Positions 44,277-54,620 of a DNA stretch of 64,000 nt are shown in pieces. This DNA is from an uncultured Gammaproteobacteria bacterium (GTDB lineage Bacteria > Pseudomonadota > Gammaproteobacteria > Arenicellales > JAANXG01). The position numbers and the translations under genes are program-made. Position 1 is the first letter of the stretch. Each line of letters begins with the position of its first letter. The DNA lies in contig CAMYMN010000001.1 of NCBI GenBank assembly GCA_947259395.1, forward strand, positions 62,001-126,000. Reading direction: 5' to 3'. The notes beneath the pieces are model-generated. The model did not search any database and was not told the DNA's origin. It was given only the letters and a program-made list of their open reading frames with translations.

Positions 44277-44948
44277 ATGACATTGGCGATATTCGACCTC
44301 GACAACACCCTATTGAGCGGTGACAGTGATCACGCTTGGGGGCTGTTTCTTGCCGAGCTCAACGTCGTTGACGCAAATCACCATCGGCGTGAGCAACAAC
44401 GTTACTATGCGGATTACGTTGCCGGCAAACTGGATATTCATGAGTTCTTGCGTTTTCAGTTACAAGCGCTCAAAGACAACGACCCGGCAGATCTAAGACA
44501 GTGGCGGGAACGCTTTGTCTCGGAGAAGATTGTGCCAATGATCAGTCAGCATGCTTACGATCTTGTACGGCGGCATCGTGCCCAAGGCCATACGCTGATG
44601 ATAATCACCGCGACGAACCGCTTTATTACGCAACCGATCGCCCACAAGTTCGATGTCGACGTATTGATCGCGACTGAACCGGAGATGGTCAACGGCCGTT
44701 TTACCGGCGAGGTGCAGGGCGTACCTTGCTTCCAGGATGGGAAGGTCACATTACTCCACACATGGCTGACGGAACACGGTGGAGACCTCAACGGGAGCTG
44801 GTGTTACACCGATTCACACAATGATCTGTCGCTGATGCAGGTGGTGGATCATCCGGTAGCGGTAAACCCAGATCACGTTCTCACCGCGGAAGCGAAATAT
44901 CGCGGCTGGCCAATTCTGGAGTTTCAACATCCCAATACTCACGCCTAA
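44277..44948 (+). CDS. HAD-IB family phosphatase (SerB-like)
   Basis: LAIFDLDNTLLSGDSDHAWGLFL; CYTDSHNDLSLMQVV. Confidence 0.92.
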   Translation: MTLAIFDLDNTLLSGDSDHAWGLFLAELNVVDANHHRREQQRYYADYVAGKLDIHEFLRFQLQALKDNDPADLRQWRERFVSEKIVPMISQHAYDLVRRHRAQGHTLMIITATNRFITQPIAHKFDVDVLIATEPEMVNGRFTGEVQGVPCFQDGKVTLLHTWLTEHGGDLNGSWCYTDSHNDLSLMQVVDHPVAVNPDHVLTAEAKYRGWPILEFQHPNTHA

Positions 44949-45304
44949 TTAGCGTTGTCGCTACGTATTTTTTCATACTGCTCGCGAAACAGCTGCTCCA
45001 GTTCATCAATAACTTCTATCGCCTCCCTGCCGCGCATGATGTGCTGTGTCATAAGACTTGATGCTTGAGTGAACAAATCCTTGGTCTCCAACATCGGATA
45101 GGTATTGGTCAATCTTTTCATGGCGCTGACCACACTTTCGTTATCGGGCCGGGGTATATTTAGTGGTTCCGTCACCGAAGGCGTATGGTCAACGCATCGC
45201 GCGCTCAAGAATTCAGCAAAGTCCAGAAGGCTGTCCTGCTCACCTCTGCCAAGGCGGCGAAACAGTTCCAACAGTTTATTTTCCCGCAAGTTCAACCGTG
45301 ACAA
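44945..45304 (-). CDS. Conserved hypothetical, coiled-coil-like small protein
   Basis: 119 aa ORF with no overlap competition; stop overlaps the HAD gene stop (convergent). Confidence 0.6.
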   Translation of the reverse strand: MSRLNLRENKLLELFRRLGRGEQDSLLDFAEFLSARCVDHTPSVTEPLNIPRPDNESVVSAMKRLTNTYPMLETKDLFTQASSLMTQHIMRGREAIEVIDELEQLFREQYEKIRSDNAN

Positions 45305-45320
45305 CCGGCGTCCAAGTGGG

Positions 45321-46226
45321 TCATTGCTTGTCGCAGTGCTGTTCGGCGAAGTTTAGAAACTCTTCCATCGCCCGCAGCCGAAACTTTTGTCGCTGATAAA
45401 CGATGGAGAAAGGACGCGTCATCGGCGGATCCAGCGGTACCGCAGCCAGCGTTCCCAGTTTGAGCTCTTTGTTGAGCGTGGATTCCGAAATGAGGGTGAT
45501 ACCGAGCCCAGCCTCCACGGCGCTCTTTATCGATTCCGGGCTGCCGAATTCCATGATCAGGTTCAAGTCGTTGAGTGTAAGGCTGTTTTTCTTTAAATAA
45601 CTGACGATGACATCCAACGTGCCCGAACCTTCTTCGCGGCATATAAACGGAAACGAAAGGATTTCCCTGATATTGATAGAATCTTTGTTGGCCAGAGGGT
45701 GATCCGGCGGACATACCGCCATCAGTTGATCATGCCAACACACCTTGACCACGAGGTTTTTGTTGGTCACCGGCGCTTCGACTATTCCCACATCGATCTC
45801 GTTGTCTTCCACCATGTGCACGATACCAACGGTGTTGGAGACCTTGAGACGAACCTTGACGTCAGAATATTGCGCCTGAAACCGCCCCAACAAACTGGGA
45901 ATTCGATATTCGGCAATCGTCGTGCTGGCGCCAATCACCAACACCCCAATGACGTCACCTGTCAAGGTGCGGACTTGATTGTCCATCTCGTTGTACAGGC
46001 CGATGATGCGTTCGGCGTAGGTAAACACATGCGCGCCGGCCTCAGTGAGGCTGATCTTATTATGGGTGCGGTCGAACAACCGGGTGTTGAAGTACTCTTC
46101 GAGTTGGCGGATCTGGAAGGTCACCGCAGGCTGGGTCATATGCAGCGACTCCGCGGCCTTGGTAAAGCTCAGTAATCGCGCGACCGTATAGAACACCTGG
46201 AGACGACGATCAGCCATACGCGCCAT
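45321..46226 (-). CDS. LysR-family transcriptional regulator
   Basis: N-terminal wHTH LQVFYTVARLLSFTKAAESLHMTQPAVTFQIRQLEEYFNTRLFDR; LysR substrate domain. Confidence 0.95.
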   Translation of the reverse strand: MARMADRRLQVFYTVARLLSFTKAAESLHMTQPAVTFQIRQLEEYFNTRLFDRTHNKISLTEAGAHVFTYAERIIGLYNEMDNQVRTLTGDVIGVLVIGASTTIAEYRIPSLLGRFQAQYSDVKVRLKVSNTVGIVHMVEDNEIDVGIVEAPVTNKNLVVKVCWHDQLMAVCPPDHPLANKDSINIREILSFPFICREEGSGTLDVIVSYLKKNSLTLNDLNLIMEFGSPESIKSAVEAGLGITLISESTLNKELKLGTLAAVPLDPPMTRPFSIVYQRQKFRLRAMEEFLNFAEQHCDKQ

Positions 46227-46339
46227 AAACTCAGTCTGTGGAGACAGCCCTACATTATAAAGAATTTTTATAAAAGGTGCGAACGTGCGGCGGCCGGCGC
46301 CAGCCGCTCAATATGCCCGTTTGCAGGGTCGACGCGGAC

Positions 46340-47509
46340 TTAAAAGCCGTCCAACTTCAGTCTCAAGTCGGTGGCGCTGCTCGCGTGCTGCAGTGCCGTC
46401 TCTTCGGTGATATCGCCGCCGCGGCACAGCTCAAACAAATGCTGATCAAACGACAGCATACCTTCTACTGTCGATTCCTTGCGCACCAGGTCGGAAATTT
46501 CTTTTACTCGCAACGGATCGAGTATGAGTTCACGCACCCGACTACTCACCGTCATCACCTCACAAGCCACGACTCTCCCCTCCCCGTCGGCCTTGGGCAA
46601 CAGGCGTTGGGCCACAACAGCGCACAGGTTTTGCGCCAGCTTAGAGCGAATTGTGGGCTGAGCATCGGGCGAGAACGCGGAGATCATGCGCGTCACGGTT
46701 TCGGCGGTGGCCGGCGCATGTAAGGTGGAAAACACCAGATGGCCGGTCTCAGCAGCGGTGAGCGCCGTCTCTATGGTCTCGGGATCGCGCATTTCACCGA
46801 GCAGGATGACGTCGGGATCTTCACGAAGGGCCGCTTTCATGGACATCGCGAACGTGGTCGCATCCACTCCTAACTCGCGTTGTGAGATGATGCATCTGTT
46901 CTCGCTAAAAATGAATTCCACCGGATCCTCGATGGTGATCACATGCTTGGCGTAATTGAAGTTGATCTCGTTAATTAGTGTGGCAATGGTGGTCGATTTT
47001 CCGGACCCGGTGGCGCCGGTCAGAATCACCAGTCCCCTCTCGAAGCGGGTAAAGTCGGTGATCATTGGCGGTAGCTTTAGTTCCTCCGGCGTCGGAATCT
47101 GCGTTTGAATAACACGCAATGCCATCGCCACGGTGCCCCGCTGAAAATACGCGTTGACACGTACCCGGCCAATGCCTTTCAAACCAAACGATAAGTCGAC
47201 TTGATAATCGCGCTCGAACTGCTCCCAGTGTCTTGGGCTCATGATCTTTTGCGCCAGCACCTCCATATCGGTCACCGATAGAACCGGGAACTGACGCAAC
47301 GGCCGCAGGACACTGTCGATCCTCACGATGGGATGGTTCTTGGCCCGAAAATGGATGTCGGACGCACGATGCCGAACGGCCGTCGCCAACACGAGACCCA
47401 AATATTTCAGAGGTTCACCGGACTCACTCGAGGGTTGAGGCACTTCGGGCGGAGGGACTTCCGTCACCACGGACACATCGGAGTTTTTCGGCTTTTGGGT
47501 GTTTTCCAT
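46340..47509 (-). CDS. pilU: Type IV pilus retraction ATPase PilU/PilT family
   Basis: VILTGATGSGKSTTIATLI; DPDVILLGEMRDPETIETALTAAETGHLVFSTLHA; Asp-rich/His boxes. Confidence 0.9.
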   Translation of the reverse strand: MENTQKPKNSDVSVVTEVPPPEVPQPSSESGEPLKYLGLVLATAVRHRASDIHFRAKNHPIVRIDSVLRPLRQFPVLSVTDMEVLAQKIMSPRHWEQFERDYQVDLSFGLKGIGRVRVNAYFQRGTVAMALRVIQTQIPTPEELKLPPMITDFTRFERGLVILTGATGSGKSTTIATLINEINFNYAKHVITIEDPVEFIFSENRCIISQRELGVDATTFAMSMKAALREDPDVILLGEMRDPETIETALTAAETGHLVFSTLHAPATAETVTRMISAFSPDAQPTIRSKLAQNLCAVVAQRLLPKADGEGRVVACEVMTVSSRVRELILDPLRVKEISDLVRKESTVEGMLSFDQHLFELCRGGDITEETALQHASSATDLRLKLDGF

Positions 47510-47660
47510 GGGTCAATGCCACCTGATCTATGCGAAGTGCGTTTATCTTACGTATAACGCAGACGATTACCAACCTGGGCTACACGCTACTAACTTACAG
47601 AATAGCAACTGCTAACGATTATGGAAGGAATACACCGCGGGCAAAAGCGGGAACGGAGCC

Positions 47661-47691
47661 GTTGGGCCGGCGCCACAGGCTCCGGCCCAAC
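47661..47691 (-). terminator. Strong hairpin downstream of the 47701-48216 gene
   Basis: GTTGGGCCGG (47661-47670) / CCGGCCCAAC (47682-47691), 10-bp perfect stem, 10 bp past stop. Confidence 0.5.
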
Positions 47692-47700
47692 GCGGTTATT

Positions 47701-48216
47701 TCAGGGACAACTTTCGGCCGAGGACGGTACTTGACCCACCAATAACAGAAACTTTTTGAACGGACCCATATTATTCATGGCCTCCATTTTGGGTCCCGAA
47801 AACTTGAGGCGAAAGCTCATCATCGCCCACATCGGACCGTAATCACCGTTGCCCATCTGTACCCAGCGCTTGGTCTTCGCGTGCATGATGTAATCGACAT
47901 CCGTGTCGGGTTCGTTTTCCACCTTACCGCCGTAGACACACTTGGCCTTGCCATCCTGTTCGGCGATGCGCAGCTCCACCCGCGGGCTGTCGGCACAATC
48001 GGTGCGATACACGTGCATGATCTTGTGGCCACGATCCTTGTTATTGGCCACCCAACCCGACTGGATCAGCTCACCCGTCAACACCGGTTCCGCGTTCCAC
48101 GCCTCGCAGGCCTTAACGCCCCAATCGGTCGACATCAATACCGTCTCGGCATGCACCACCGGGATCAGTGCTAGGATCGTTGCCGCAACACAGCCTTGAA
48201 TGACCCTTGTTTTCAT
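47701..48216 (-). CDS. Predicted secreted protein of unknown function, tandem with FadL-family gene
   Basis: Signal peptide (AATILALIPVVHA), same orientation immediately after the FadL-like gene. Confidence 0.7.
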   Translation of the reverse strand: MKTRVIQGCVAATILALIPVVHAETVLMSTDWGVKACEAWNAEPVLTGELIQSGWVANNKDRGHKIMHVYRTDCADSPRVELRIAEQDGKAKCVYGGKVENEPDTDVDYIMHAKTKRWVQMGNGDYGPMWAMMSFRLKFSGPKMEAMNNMGPFKKFLLLVGQVPSSAESCP

Positions 48217-48252
48217 ATGCGTTCTCTCTTGCTCTGTAGACGATGACAGACA

Positions 48253-48278
48253 GAGCCACGGCGCTCTTACCGTGGCTC
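48253..48278 (-). other. Perfect hairpin between FadL-like gene and the downstream secreted-protein gene
   Basis: GAGCCACGG (48253-48261) / CCGTGGCTC (48270-48278). Confidence 0.5.
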
Positions 48279-48294
48279 ATCCGTCTTTGTATGA

Positions 48295-49623
48295 CTAGAA
48301 GTCCTTGGTGTACTGAACCGCAACCTCGTATTGCTTCATCTCCAGTTCGATGGTCTGCGCGCCGGGCGCCTCCAGCGGATTGGGTCCCGACACCGAGTTC
48401 GACGGGGCGTACATGAACGACACATCGATTCCGGACTTGTCGTTCAGCGCCTTGGTGAATCCGAACGTCAGATGTTCCTTGATCACGCCCGGCGCGAGAA
48501 TGTTGAACTGCACCTCGGACGACGGGATCGGCTGCCGGTTCGCGACACTCCCGCCGACCCGCCAGGTCCATCCGCCGCTCGTTTCCCACTGCACGCCGAG
48601 CTTGTAGATGGTCATGTCGCGCCAGCCGAAGCCGATACCATTGCTGCCGCCCAGGCAGTTCGGGTCGGTCGGCGTCGCCCGCATGGAACAGGTGGCAAAC
48701 TGCGGGAACTGTGGATTGGCAATGGCCTTGACATCGCTATAGTCGATCCATTGCACATCGGCCATGATCGTCGTACCTTCGTTGATATCATAAGCCAGGC
48801 CCGCGGTTACCGTCTGCGGGATATCGAAGTCGCCCTGCTCGGCAAACAGACCGGAGTAATCGATCTCGTCCATGTAGATCTTGCTCTGGTACGAGGCGCC
48901 GAGCCGGAAGCCGGCGCCCACCTCACCCATCACGCCCAACTTGCCGCCGAAACCAAATGAATCTTTGTGTCCCAAGTTCGTCAGCCGGCTCGGATCGTTG
49001 GAAACCCCTGCGAAAGTCATAACACCATTGGCTTTGAACCGATGGTAGGCGACGATGGCGCTGGCGCCCCAGGACGCCTTGCCGCCGGCGAACTTTCGCG
49101 CATAGGTACCGTTGATGAACAGCTGTGAATAATCGACGCCTGCATCGCCGGCACCGTACACACCGGTACCGCCACCGATCCCGGACGCCTTCCAGTCGGT
49201 GTTCATACCGCCGTTGCCATAAATCGATAGACCGAGTGAGGCATCCTCGCTCAGCATCCAGTTGGCGCCCAAGTTAGGGATGAAAAAATGGTCGCTGTCG
49301 CTTTCAAAGTTTCCTGGCACTTGGCCGAAAGTACCAGGAAAGCCTGACGGCGCACCGGTGACGGTGTATTCGCGCCGCGGGCTGAACCACGTCAGGCCGA
49401 TGTCCCATTCCTGGCCGACCATCACCATATTGGCGGGATTGACCGCCGCATCCATGGCATCCATGGGCATCGCCACCCCGGCACCACCGAGGGCCTTGGC
49501 CTTGACGCCATATCCATGAGCGAAATACCCGTTGGTGGCGCTCGCGGCCATGGGCATCAACAACCCGGCCAATAATACGCCGGCCCCGCCAATTAATTGA
49601 AAATGCTTGGTTTTCTTAGTCAT
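48295..49623 (-). CDS. OmpP1/FadL/TodX family outer-membrane transporter
   Basis: NGYFAHGYGVKAKALGGAGVAMPMDAMDAAVNPANM; C-terminal beta-barrel ending YTKDF. Confidence 0.93.
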   Translation of the reverse strand: MTKKTKHFQLIGGAGVLLAGLLMPMAASATNGYFAHGYGVKAKALGGAGVAMPMDAMDAAVNPANMVMVGQEWDIGLTWFSPRREYTVTGAPSGFPGTFGQVPGNFESDSDHFFIPNLGANWMLSEDASLGLSIYGNGGMNTDWKASGIGGGTGVYGAGDAGVDYSQLFINGTYARKFAGGKASWGASAIVAYHRFKANGVMTFAGVSNDPSRLTNLGHKDSFGFGGKLGVMGEVGAGFRLGASYQSKIYMDEIDYSGLFAEQGDFDIPQTVTAGLAYDINEGTTIMADVQWIDYSDVKAIANPQFPQFATCSMRATPTDPNCLGGSNGIGFGWRDMTIYKLGVQWETSGGWTWRVGGSVANRQPIPSSEVQFNILAPGVIKEHLTFGFTKALNDKSGIDVSFMYAPSNSVSGPNPLEAPGAQTIELEMKQYEVAVQYTKDF

Positions 49624-49861
49624 TATTCCCCTCGCTTGTGTAGAGTATTCGGACTCGGCTGTGAGTCGTTGCTAGTCTAAACCTTGATAAACCGTGGAAG
49701 ATTACTGCATTCTTCACCAAAGAATAACCAAGGTTTTTAGTTGCAAGCTATAACCTGAGTTTATTACCTACGTAACACGTGGTATTGATCTCCATCGATC
49801 CAAATGCAAACCGCCCGACCACGGCCGAAAGGACACCAACTCATGAGCTGAGGGGCTGATT

Positions 49862-50371
49862 ATGCCCGACGCCGGGCGGTTTACGCACCGGTTGGCGGCC
49901 CGCTATGATCCACCCACAGGAGCGCGACCGATGCCCGAGATCGATGACGACATGAATCTAGCGAGCGGAATTTCCGCATTCGAGGCCAAGCACTTCGCGC
50001 GCGCCATGCAACTGCTCACACCGATTGCCGACCAAGGTCACCCCGACGCGCAATACCGGTTGGCGATCATGTATCAAAACGGCCTGGGGACCGTGCGCAA
50101 TAAACTGATGGCCCGCAAATGGATGCAGGCCGCCGCCGATCAAGATCTGGGACTCGCCCAGCATGGGTTGGGATTCATGTTCATGGAGGGGGACTGTGTG
50201 GAGCAAAACGGCGATGAGGCGGTCAAGTGGTTCACCAAGGCCGCCAATCAAGGCCTCGTAGGATCACAGACCACGCTGGCAATGATGTACGAAGAAGGCC
50301 GCGTGGTGCCCAAAGACCTTGAAAAAGCCAAACAGTGGTACAAAAGGGCCGGCTTCGACGACCAGGTGTAA
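49862..50371 (+). CDS. Sel1-repeat (TPR-like) protein
   Basis: DAQYRLAIMYQNGLGTVRNKLMARKWMQAAADQ / AQHGLGFMFMEGDCVEQNGDEAVKWFTKAA / SQTTLAMMYEEGRVVPKDLEKAKQWYKRA; ATG at 49931 is an alternative start. Confidence 0.85.
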   Translation: MPDAGRFTHRLAARYDPPTGARPMPEIDDDMNLASGISAFEAKHFARAMQLLTPIADQGHPDAQYRLAIMYQNGLGTVRNKLMARKWMQAAADQDLGLAQHGLGFMFMEGDCVEQNGDEAVKWFTKAANQGLVGSQTTLAMMYEEGRVVPKDLEKAKQWYKRAGFDDQV

Positions 50372-50398
50372 AGACGAGGTAAACCCCGCCTAGGATTT

Positions 50399-52504
50399 TT
50401 AGCCGTCCGAGTTCGGCGCCGACGGCGTTTTGTTGGCCAGCACTTCTGGCGCCAGCGTTTGCACGCGGGCGAATTCCTGCTCGAATCGTTCCAGACACGC
50501 CCGGATCTCGGGGTCATCGCACCGGTCACCGGCAGATTCCAAGGCCCGCGCCGCCGCCACCAATGCTTGCGCCCCGACATAACCCGCCGACCCGGCAATA
50601 TGATGCGCCAGTTGCCTGACCTGACTATGATCCCGCACCACCGCCGTACGATGAAGATCACGAAGCTTTTCGGGAACACTAATCAACAACTGCGCCACAC
50701 TGCGCCGCCACAACGGCTCGTTCCCGGTCGCCATGCGAATCCCCGTCGCACGGTCCAACACGGCCTCAAGCGACACCTCCTGTGGACCCGGCGGCAGACC
50801 CACGTGGTGATCGAAGCGATTCGGAAAACACCGGCCCAGCACACCGATCAGCGCCCGCTCATCGATGGGCTTGGCAATAAACCCATCAAACCCCGCCCCG
50901 TCAAAGCGCCGCTCCTGCTCACCAATCACATCCGCCGACACCGCAATCACCAAACAGCGTCCGGCCTGATCCTCGTCCTGCCGCAGCTGCTGGGTGGTCT
51001 CCACACCATCCATCTGCGCCATATGAATATCCATCAGCACTACATCAAATGTGCCTCTATCACATAAAACAAGGGCTTCACGACCGGATTCCGCCTCTGT
51101 AACGCTTATCCCATAGTGCGTTAACATCGCGGCCAGAAACGCGCGATTAATATCGTTATCATCCACTACCAACACCTTAAGCCCACTACCGTCGAACGAC
51201 AGATCCCTGTACGCGTCGCCCCGGCCCGAGCGCGTCCGCGGTACCTCGCCGGCATCGGCTACCGAACAGGGAATCTCGACCGCGACCTTCGTGTAACGAC
51301 CGGGTTCGCTGACAACGGTAATCGAACCGTTCATCGCCTCCACTAGATTCTTAGTAATCGTCAGCCCCAATCCCGTGCCACCGTAGCGCCGGTCCCGGCC
51401 ACTCTCCGCCTGATGAAACGGCTCGAACAACTCTGCCACTTGGGACGACGGAATACCGATGCCGGTGTCTGACACTTCGATTCGCAACCGGTCCTCTCCA
51501 TTGGATTGCGCGACCTGGTCCACCGTGACCAATACCCGCCCTTGATGCGTGAACTTGACCGCGTTGTTGGTCAGATTCGAAACAATCTCACCGATCCGAG
51601 TGGCATCGCTGACTACCGCCTCGGGCACGTTCGCACCAATCTCAACATCCAGATCAATGCCCTTCTCCGCCGCCAGCGGCTCGAGCAGGCGCACCGCGTT
51701 ACCGATCACCTCACCCACATTCACCGGCCGATGCTCTATATGTAGCTGGCCGGCTTCGATCTTCGATAAATCTAATATGTCATTGATGATGCGCAAAAGA
51801 TTGTGCGCCGACTCCTCCACCGGTGCTAAGTACTTCTGCTGTATCTGCGTCAAACCCGTCTTACGCATCAAATCCAAGAATCCCAACATGCCATTAATCG
51901 GCGTTCGAATCTCGTGGCTCATGTTAGCAAGGAATGCGCTCTTCGCTTGGTTGGCTTGCTTTGCCTGCAACAAGGCATCATTCAAACGATTAAGTAATTT
52001 GGCTACATAAAGTGGAAGGATGATCATGCTGCCGAGTATGCCAGTCGCAAGAGTAACGTTGCTTCGCCAATAGTCATTGGCTAATACGGCCATCGAAAAT
52101 CCCATAAGACTCATGTTCATCGCGATGTAAAGGTATCTTGTCCCGTATCTAAATCCATTTCCGAATGTGACAAACAAAAACACCGTAAACAACGGGACCC
52201 CCACAGGACCTGTAGCGTACATGATATAGGACAGACAGCCGATGTCCGTAAACATACCCCAGAGACGACGGATTATAGATTTTCGTGGCCTAATTAGAAT
52301 TGTCATGAGGATGGACCAAGAACTAATCAAGAAGTATGTGACTACGAAAACCAAAAACCAGGATTTCGAATTAGAGGGATCGTCTAATACACCTTTCGCA
52401 TATATATAGATCACAACGATGGTGCCTAAGACGATCCGAATAATGGCCTGTTCCGGCTCTGTATCCGGACACCGTCTTAGTCGTTCTTTTAGTTGATCCC
52501 ACAT
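50399..52504 (-). CDS. Hybrid sensor histidine kinase (TM - HisKA - HATPase - REC - HPt), RpfC-like architecture
   Basis: FLANMSHEIRTPINGMLGFLDLM; GGTGLGLTITKNLVEAMNG; VLMDIHMAQMDG; HPt LAHHIAGSAGYVGAQAL. Confidence 0.92.
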   Translation of the reverse strand: MWDQLKERLRRCPDTEPEQAIIRIVLGTIVVIYIYAKGVLDDPSNSKSWFLVFVVTYFLISSWSILMTILIRPRKSIIRRLWGMFTDIGCLSYIMYATGPVGVPLFTVFLFVTFGNGFRYGTRYLYIAMNMSLMGFSMAVLANDYWRSNVTLATGILGSMIILPLYVAKLLNRLNDALLQAKQANQAKSAFLANMSHEIRTPINGMLGFLDLMRKTGLTQIQQKYLAPVEESAHNLLRIINDILDLSKIEAGQLHIEHRPVNVGEVIGNAVRLLEPLAAEKGIDLDVEIGANVPEAVVSDATRIGEIVSNLTNNAVKFTHQGRVLVTVDQVAQSNGEDRLRIEVSDTGIGIPSSQVAELFEPFHQAESGRDRRYGGTGLGLTITKNLVEAMNGSITVVSEPGRYTKVAVEIPCSVADAGEVPRTRSGRGDAYRDLSFDGSGLKVLVVDDNDINRAFLAAMLTHYGISVTEAESGREALVLCDRGTFDVVLMDIHMAQMDGVETTQQLRQDEDQAGRCLVIAVSADVIGEQERRFDGAGFDGFIAKPIDERALIGVLGRCFPNRFDHHVGLPPGPQEVSLEAVLDRATGIRMATGNEPLWRRSVAQLLISVPEKLRDLHRTAVVRDHSQVRQLAHHIAGSAGYVGAQALVAAARALESAGDRCDDPEIRACLERFEQEFARVQTLAPEVLANKTPSAPNSDG

Positions 52505-52570
52505 TTTAAGAATCTAATCGCGTTGCCGACGTAACTATCGGTATTGAGTTTAAACAAGTTAGACAACCTC

Positions 52571-53839
52571 TTAGTTCAGCTGTATCCGCTGTCCCCAAGG
52601 GACTTTGGCTTTGCCCTTGACCACCCAGAGCACGGGATAGGCGGGTTCTCGTTCCGGAAATGTGCCTTGGGCATCCGTGAAGTAAAGCAATAGATCCGGC
52701 CGTATCGTCTGTTCTTCCACCCATTCGAACACCGGAACAAAACTCGTCCCGCCCCCGCCCTGGATCTTGGCCGGAAGCCGTACCTGATCCCACGCCTCAA
52801 ACATCCACGGCGCGCCGGACGCCAACTGCACATCACAAGGCAGCAGCGTGACGCGCGCCTTCATCTGCCCCTTGATGGCGTCTACTTCGGACAGAAACTG
52901 ATCCATCTCCGGTTGCGATATCGAACCGCTGGTATCGACGCCGACAATGATATCTACGTGGGCGCTTCTGAGGCTGGGCAAAATAGCGTCCCCTTCGCGT
53001 CTCGCCGGCCGCGCATAGTTGAAATCTTCGCGGCCCTGCATGGTCATGTAGCGCGCCAGCAACATGCGCCACGGCAACTGTGGTTGCAGCAGGTGATCGA
53101 CCATTCGTGCCATCAACCCGCTCAACTTCCCGGCGCGCATCGCCTGCTGCGCCGCCCCAGCCAGGCGTTGCTGCCATTGGGTCTCCAACCGATCCCGCTC
53201 GTCTGGCGTCAACGGCGGCGGTTGCGGTGCGCCGCCGGCATCCTGATCCAGTTCGGCGCCACGACCGCCGTGATCGCTTTGCTTGCGCTCGCCAAACCCG
53301 CCGCGGTCTTGGTGTTGCGGGTTGTCATCATCGTAGAGATGCTGGTCCTGCGGTTGTTTATCGGGATTCTCCTCGATCAGCGGATAGATTTCCTCCGCGG
53401 TCATGCCTTCATATTCCGCGAAGTACAGCGCATTGGGCGGCGGTGACAGGCCATCCTGAACCAGCAACGGATTCACCGCGTAGTCGCAGGCCAGATCCCA
53501 GCGCCGCTTCTCGCGGCGTTGGCGCCGGGCGAAATGCGACAGCGCGCAGTGCAGGGCCTCATGCGCGAGCACGAATTGGGTCTGCTCTAGCGACAAGGCC
53601 TCGATATAGGATGCGTTGTAATAGAAACCCCGCGCATCGGTGGCGGTCGTCGGACACCACTTGGGATCGGCGGATGTCATCGGTAGCCTCAGCACCAGCG
53701 CACCGAGGAACGGCTTATCGAGAATAAGCCTGGTACGCGCGGCGCTCAGCTTGGTTTCGATGTCGGCCATATAATCTTCATAATTCGGGGCGTGGGGCTG
53801 GGTGCTCGGAATTTGGAATTTGTCTCCGATCTTTTGCAA
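52571..53839 (-). CDS. DUF2201-type putative metallopeptidase with C-terminal VWA-like domain
   Basis: HExxH in FVLAHEALHCALSHFARR; MIDAS-like IIVGVDTSGSISQPE. Confidence 0.85.
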   Translation of the reverse strand: MQKIGDKFQIPSTQPHAPNYEDYMADIETKLSAARTRLILDKPFLGALVLRLPMTSADPKWCPTTATDARGFYYNASYIEALSLEQTQFVLAHEALHCALSHFARRQRREKRRWDLACDYAVNPLLVQDGLSPPPNALYFAEYEGMTAEEIYPLIEENPDKQPQDQHLYDDDNPQHQDRGGFGERKQSDHGGRGAELDQDAGGAPQPPPLTPDERDRLETQWQQRLAGAAQQAMRAGKLSGLMARMVDHLLQPQLPWRMLLARYMTMQGREDFNYARPARREGDAILPSLRSAHVDIIVGVDTSGSISQPEMDQFLSEVDAIKGQMKARVTLLPCDVQLASGAPWMFEAWDQVRLPAKIQGGGGTSFVPVFEWVEEQTIRPDLLLYFTDAQGTFPEREPAYPVLWVVKGKAKVPWGQRIQLN

Positions 53840-53895
53840 ATCGTCTGCTAAGAATTCTTCCTTTAAACTTTACGACTTTATCTTTAGATTTTTCG

Positions 53896-54237
53896 TTACA
53901 TCACTCGGTAAGGCTCTTCATCGCTGAGCTTGAACAACCGCACCGCGGCATCAATCGCCGCTTGGGAAAACATATCGATGTCGGTCAACTCGTCGCTGGC
54001 TTCGAACTGTTTCGATTGTTCTTCAGCCATGACCACCATGTGATAGTCCCGGTGTTGCGTGCGCTCGAGAACAACATATAAACAGGGATCGTTTTCACCT
54101 TCACGAACCAAGGCGAACACGTAGATGTAGTGCTTGCTGTCTTTGGACTCGATGTCGCCGAGAACCACCGCTTCGAATTCGCCGATTCGGTAACGGCGCT
54201 GGGGAATTGCAGTCAGAATTTGTGGTGTGTTTTTCAT
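53896..54237 (-). CDS. Small uncharacterised protein in the AAA/VWA cluster
   Basis: 113 aa ORF, co-directional between AAA and VWA genes. Confidence 0.6.
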   Translation of the reverse strand: MKNTPQILTAIPQRRYRIGEFEAVVLGDIESKDSKHYIYVFALVREGENDPCLYVVLERTQHRDYHMVVMAEEQSKQFEASDELTDIDMFSQAAIDAAVRLFKLSDEEPYRVM

Positions 54238-54302
54238 GGCGAAGATGGTACAAAGTCAAAGTATACAAAGAAACGCTGCTTCAGCTCTCGAGCCTTCCGA
54301 CA

Positions 54303-54548
54303 TTACGCTCTCTTCCGGCCTCCGAACTCATGCCGCCCGATGCGAAGATTCTTATATTGCCGAATCATGACTATCGCTTTGAGCACGGTGGGGTGATCGA
54401 TCTTTGCCACCGGTAATCCGACCCGCGCGTGACACTCGCCAATGCCGGTTGACGTCACCTCGATAAACGATCTCCGCCCGGGCGCCACGCATTCGATGTA
54501 TACCTGCCATCTGACCGGGTGTCTTTGAAATATCCCCTCGAAGCACAC
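54303..54548 (-). CDS. Small uncharacterised ORF directly downstream of, and in frame with, the AAA ATPase
   Basis: 81 aa from a GTG; the frame is open right back to the AAA stop TAG at 54621-54623. Confidence 0.45.
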   Translation of the reverse strand: MCFEGIFQRHPVRWQVYIECVAPGRRSFIEVTSTGIGECHARVGLPVAKIDHPTVLKAIVMIRQYKNLRIGRHEFGGRKRA

Positions 54549-54620
54549 TACCTGGTAGCGCCCATTGCCGGCATCGATCAGTTCGTAATTCGCCGAAGCG
54601 GCGGCATTGGATTCGATGGT

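Noticed and set aside
52913-53727. Plus-strand ORFs of 177 and 215 aa
   Set aside because: Antisense to the DUF2201/VWA gene.
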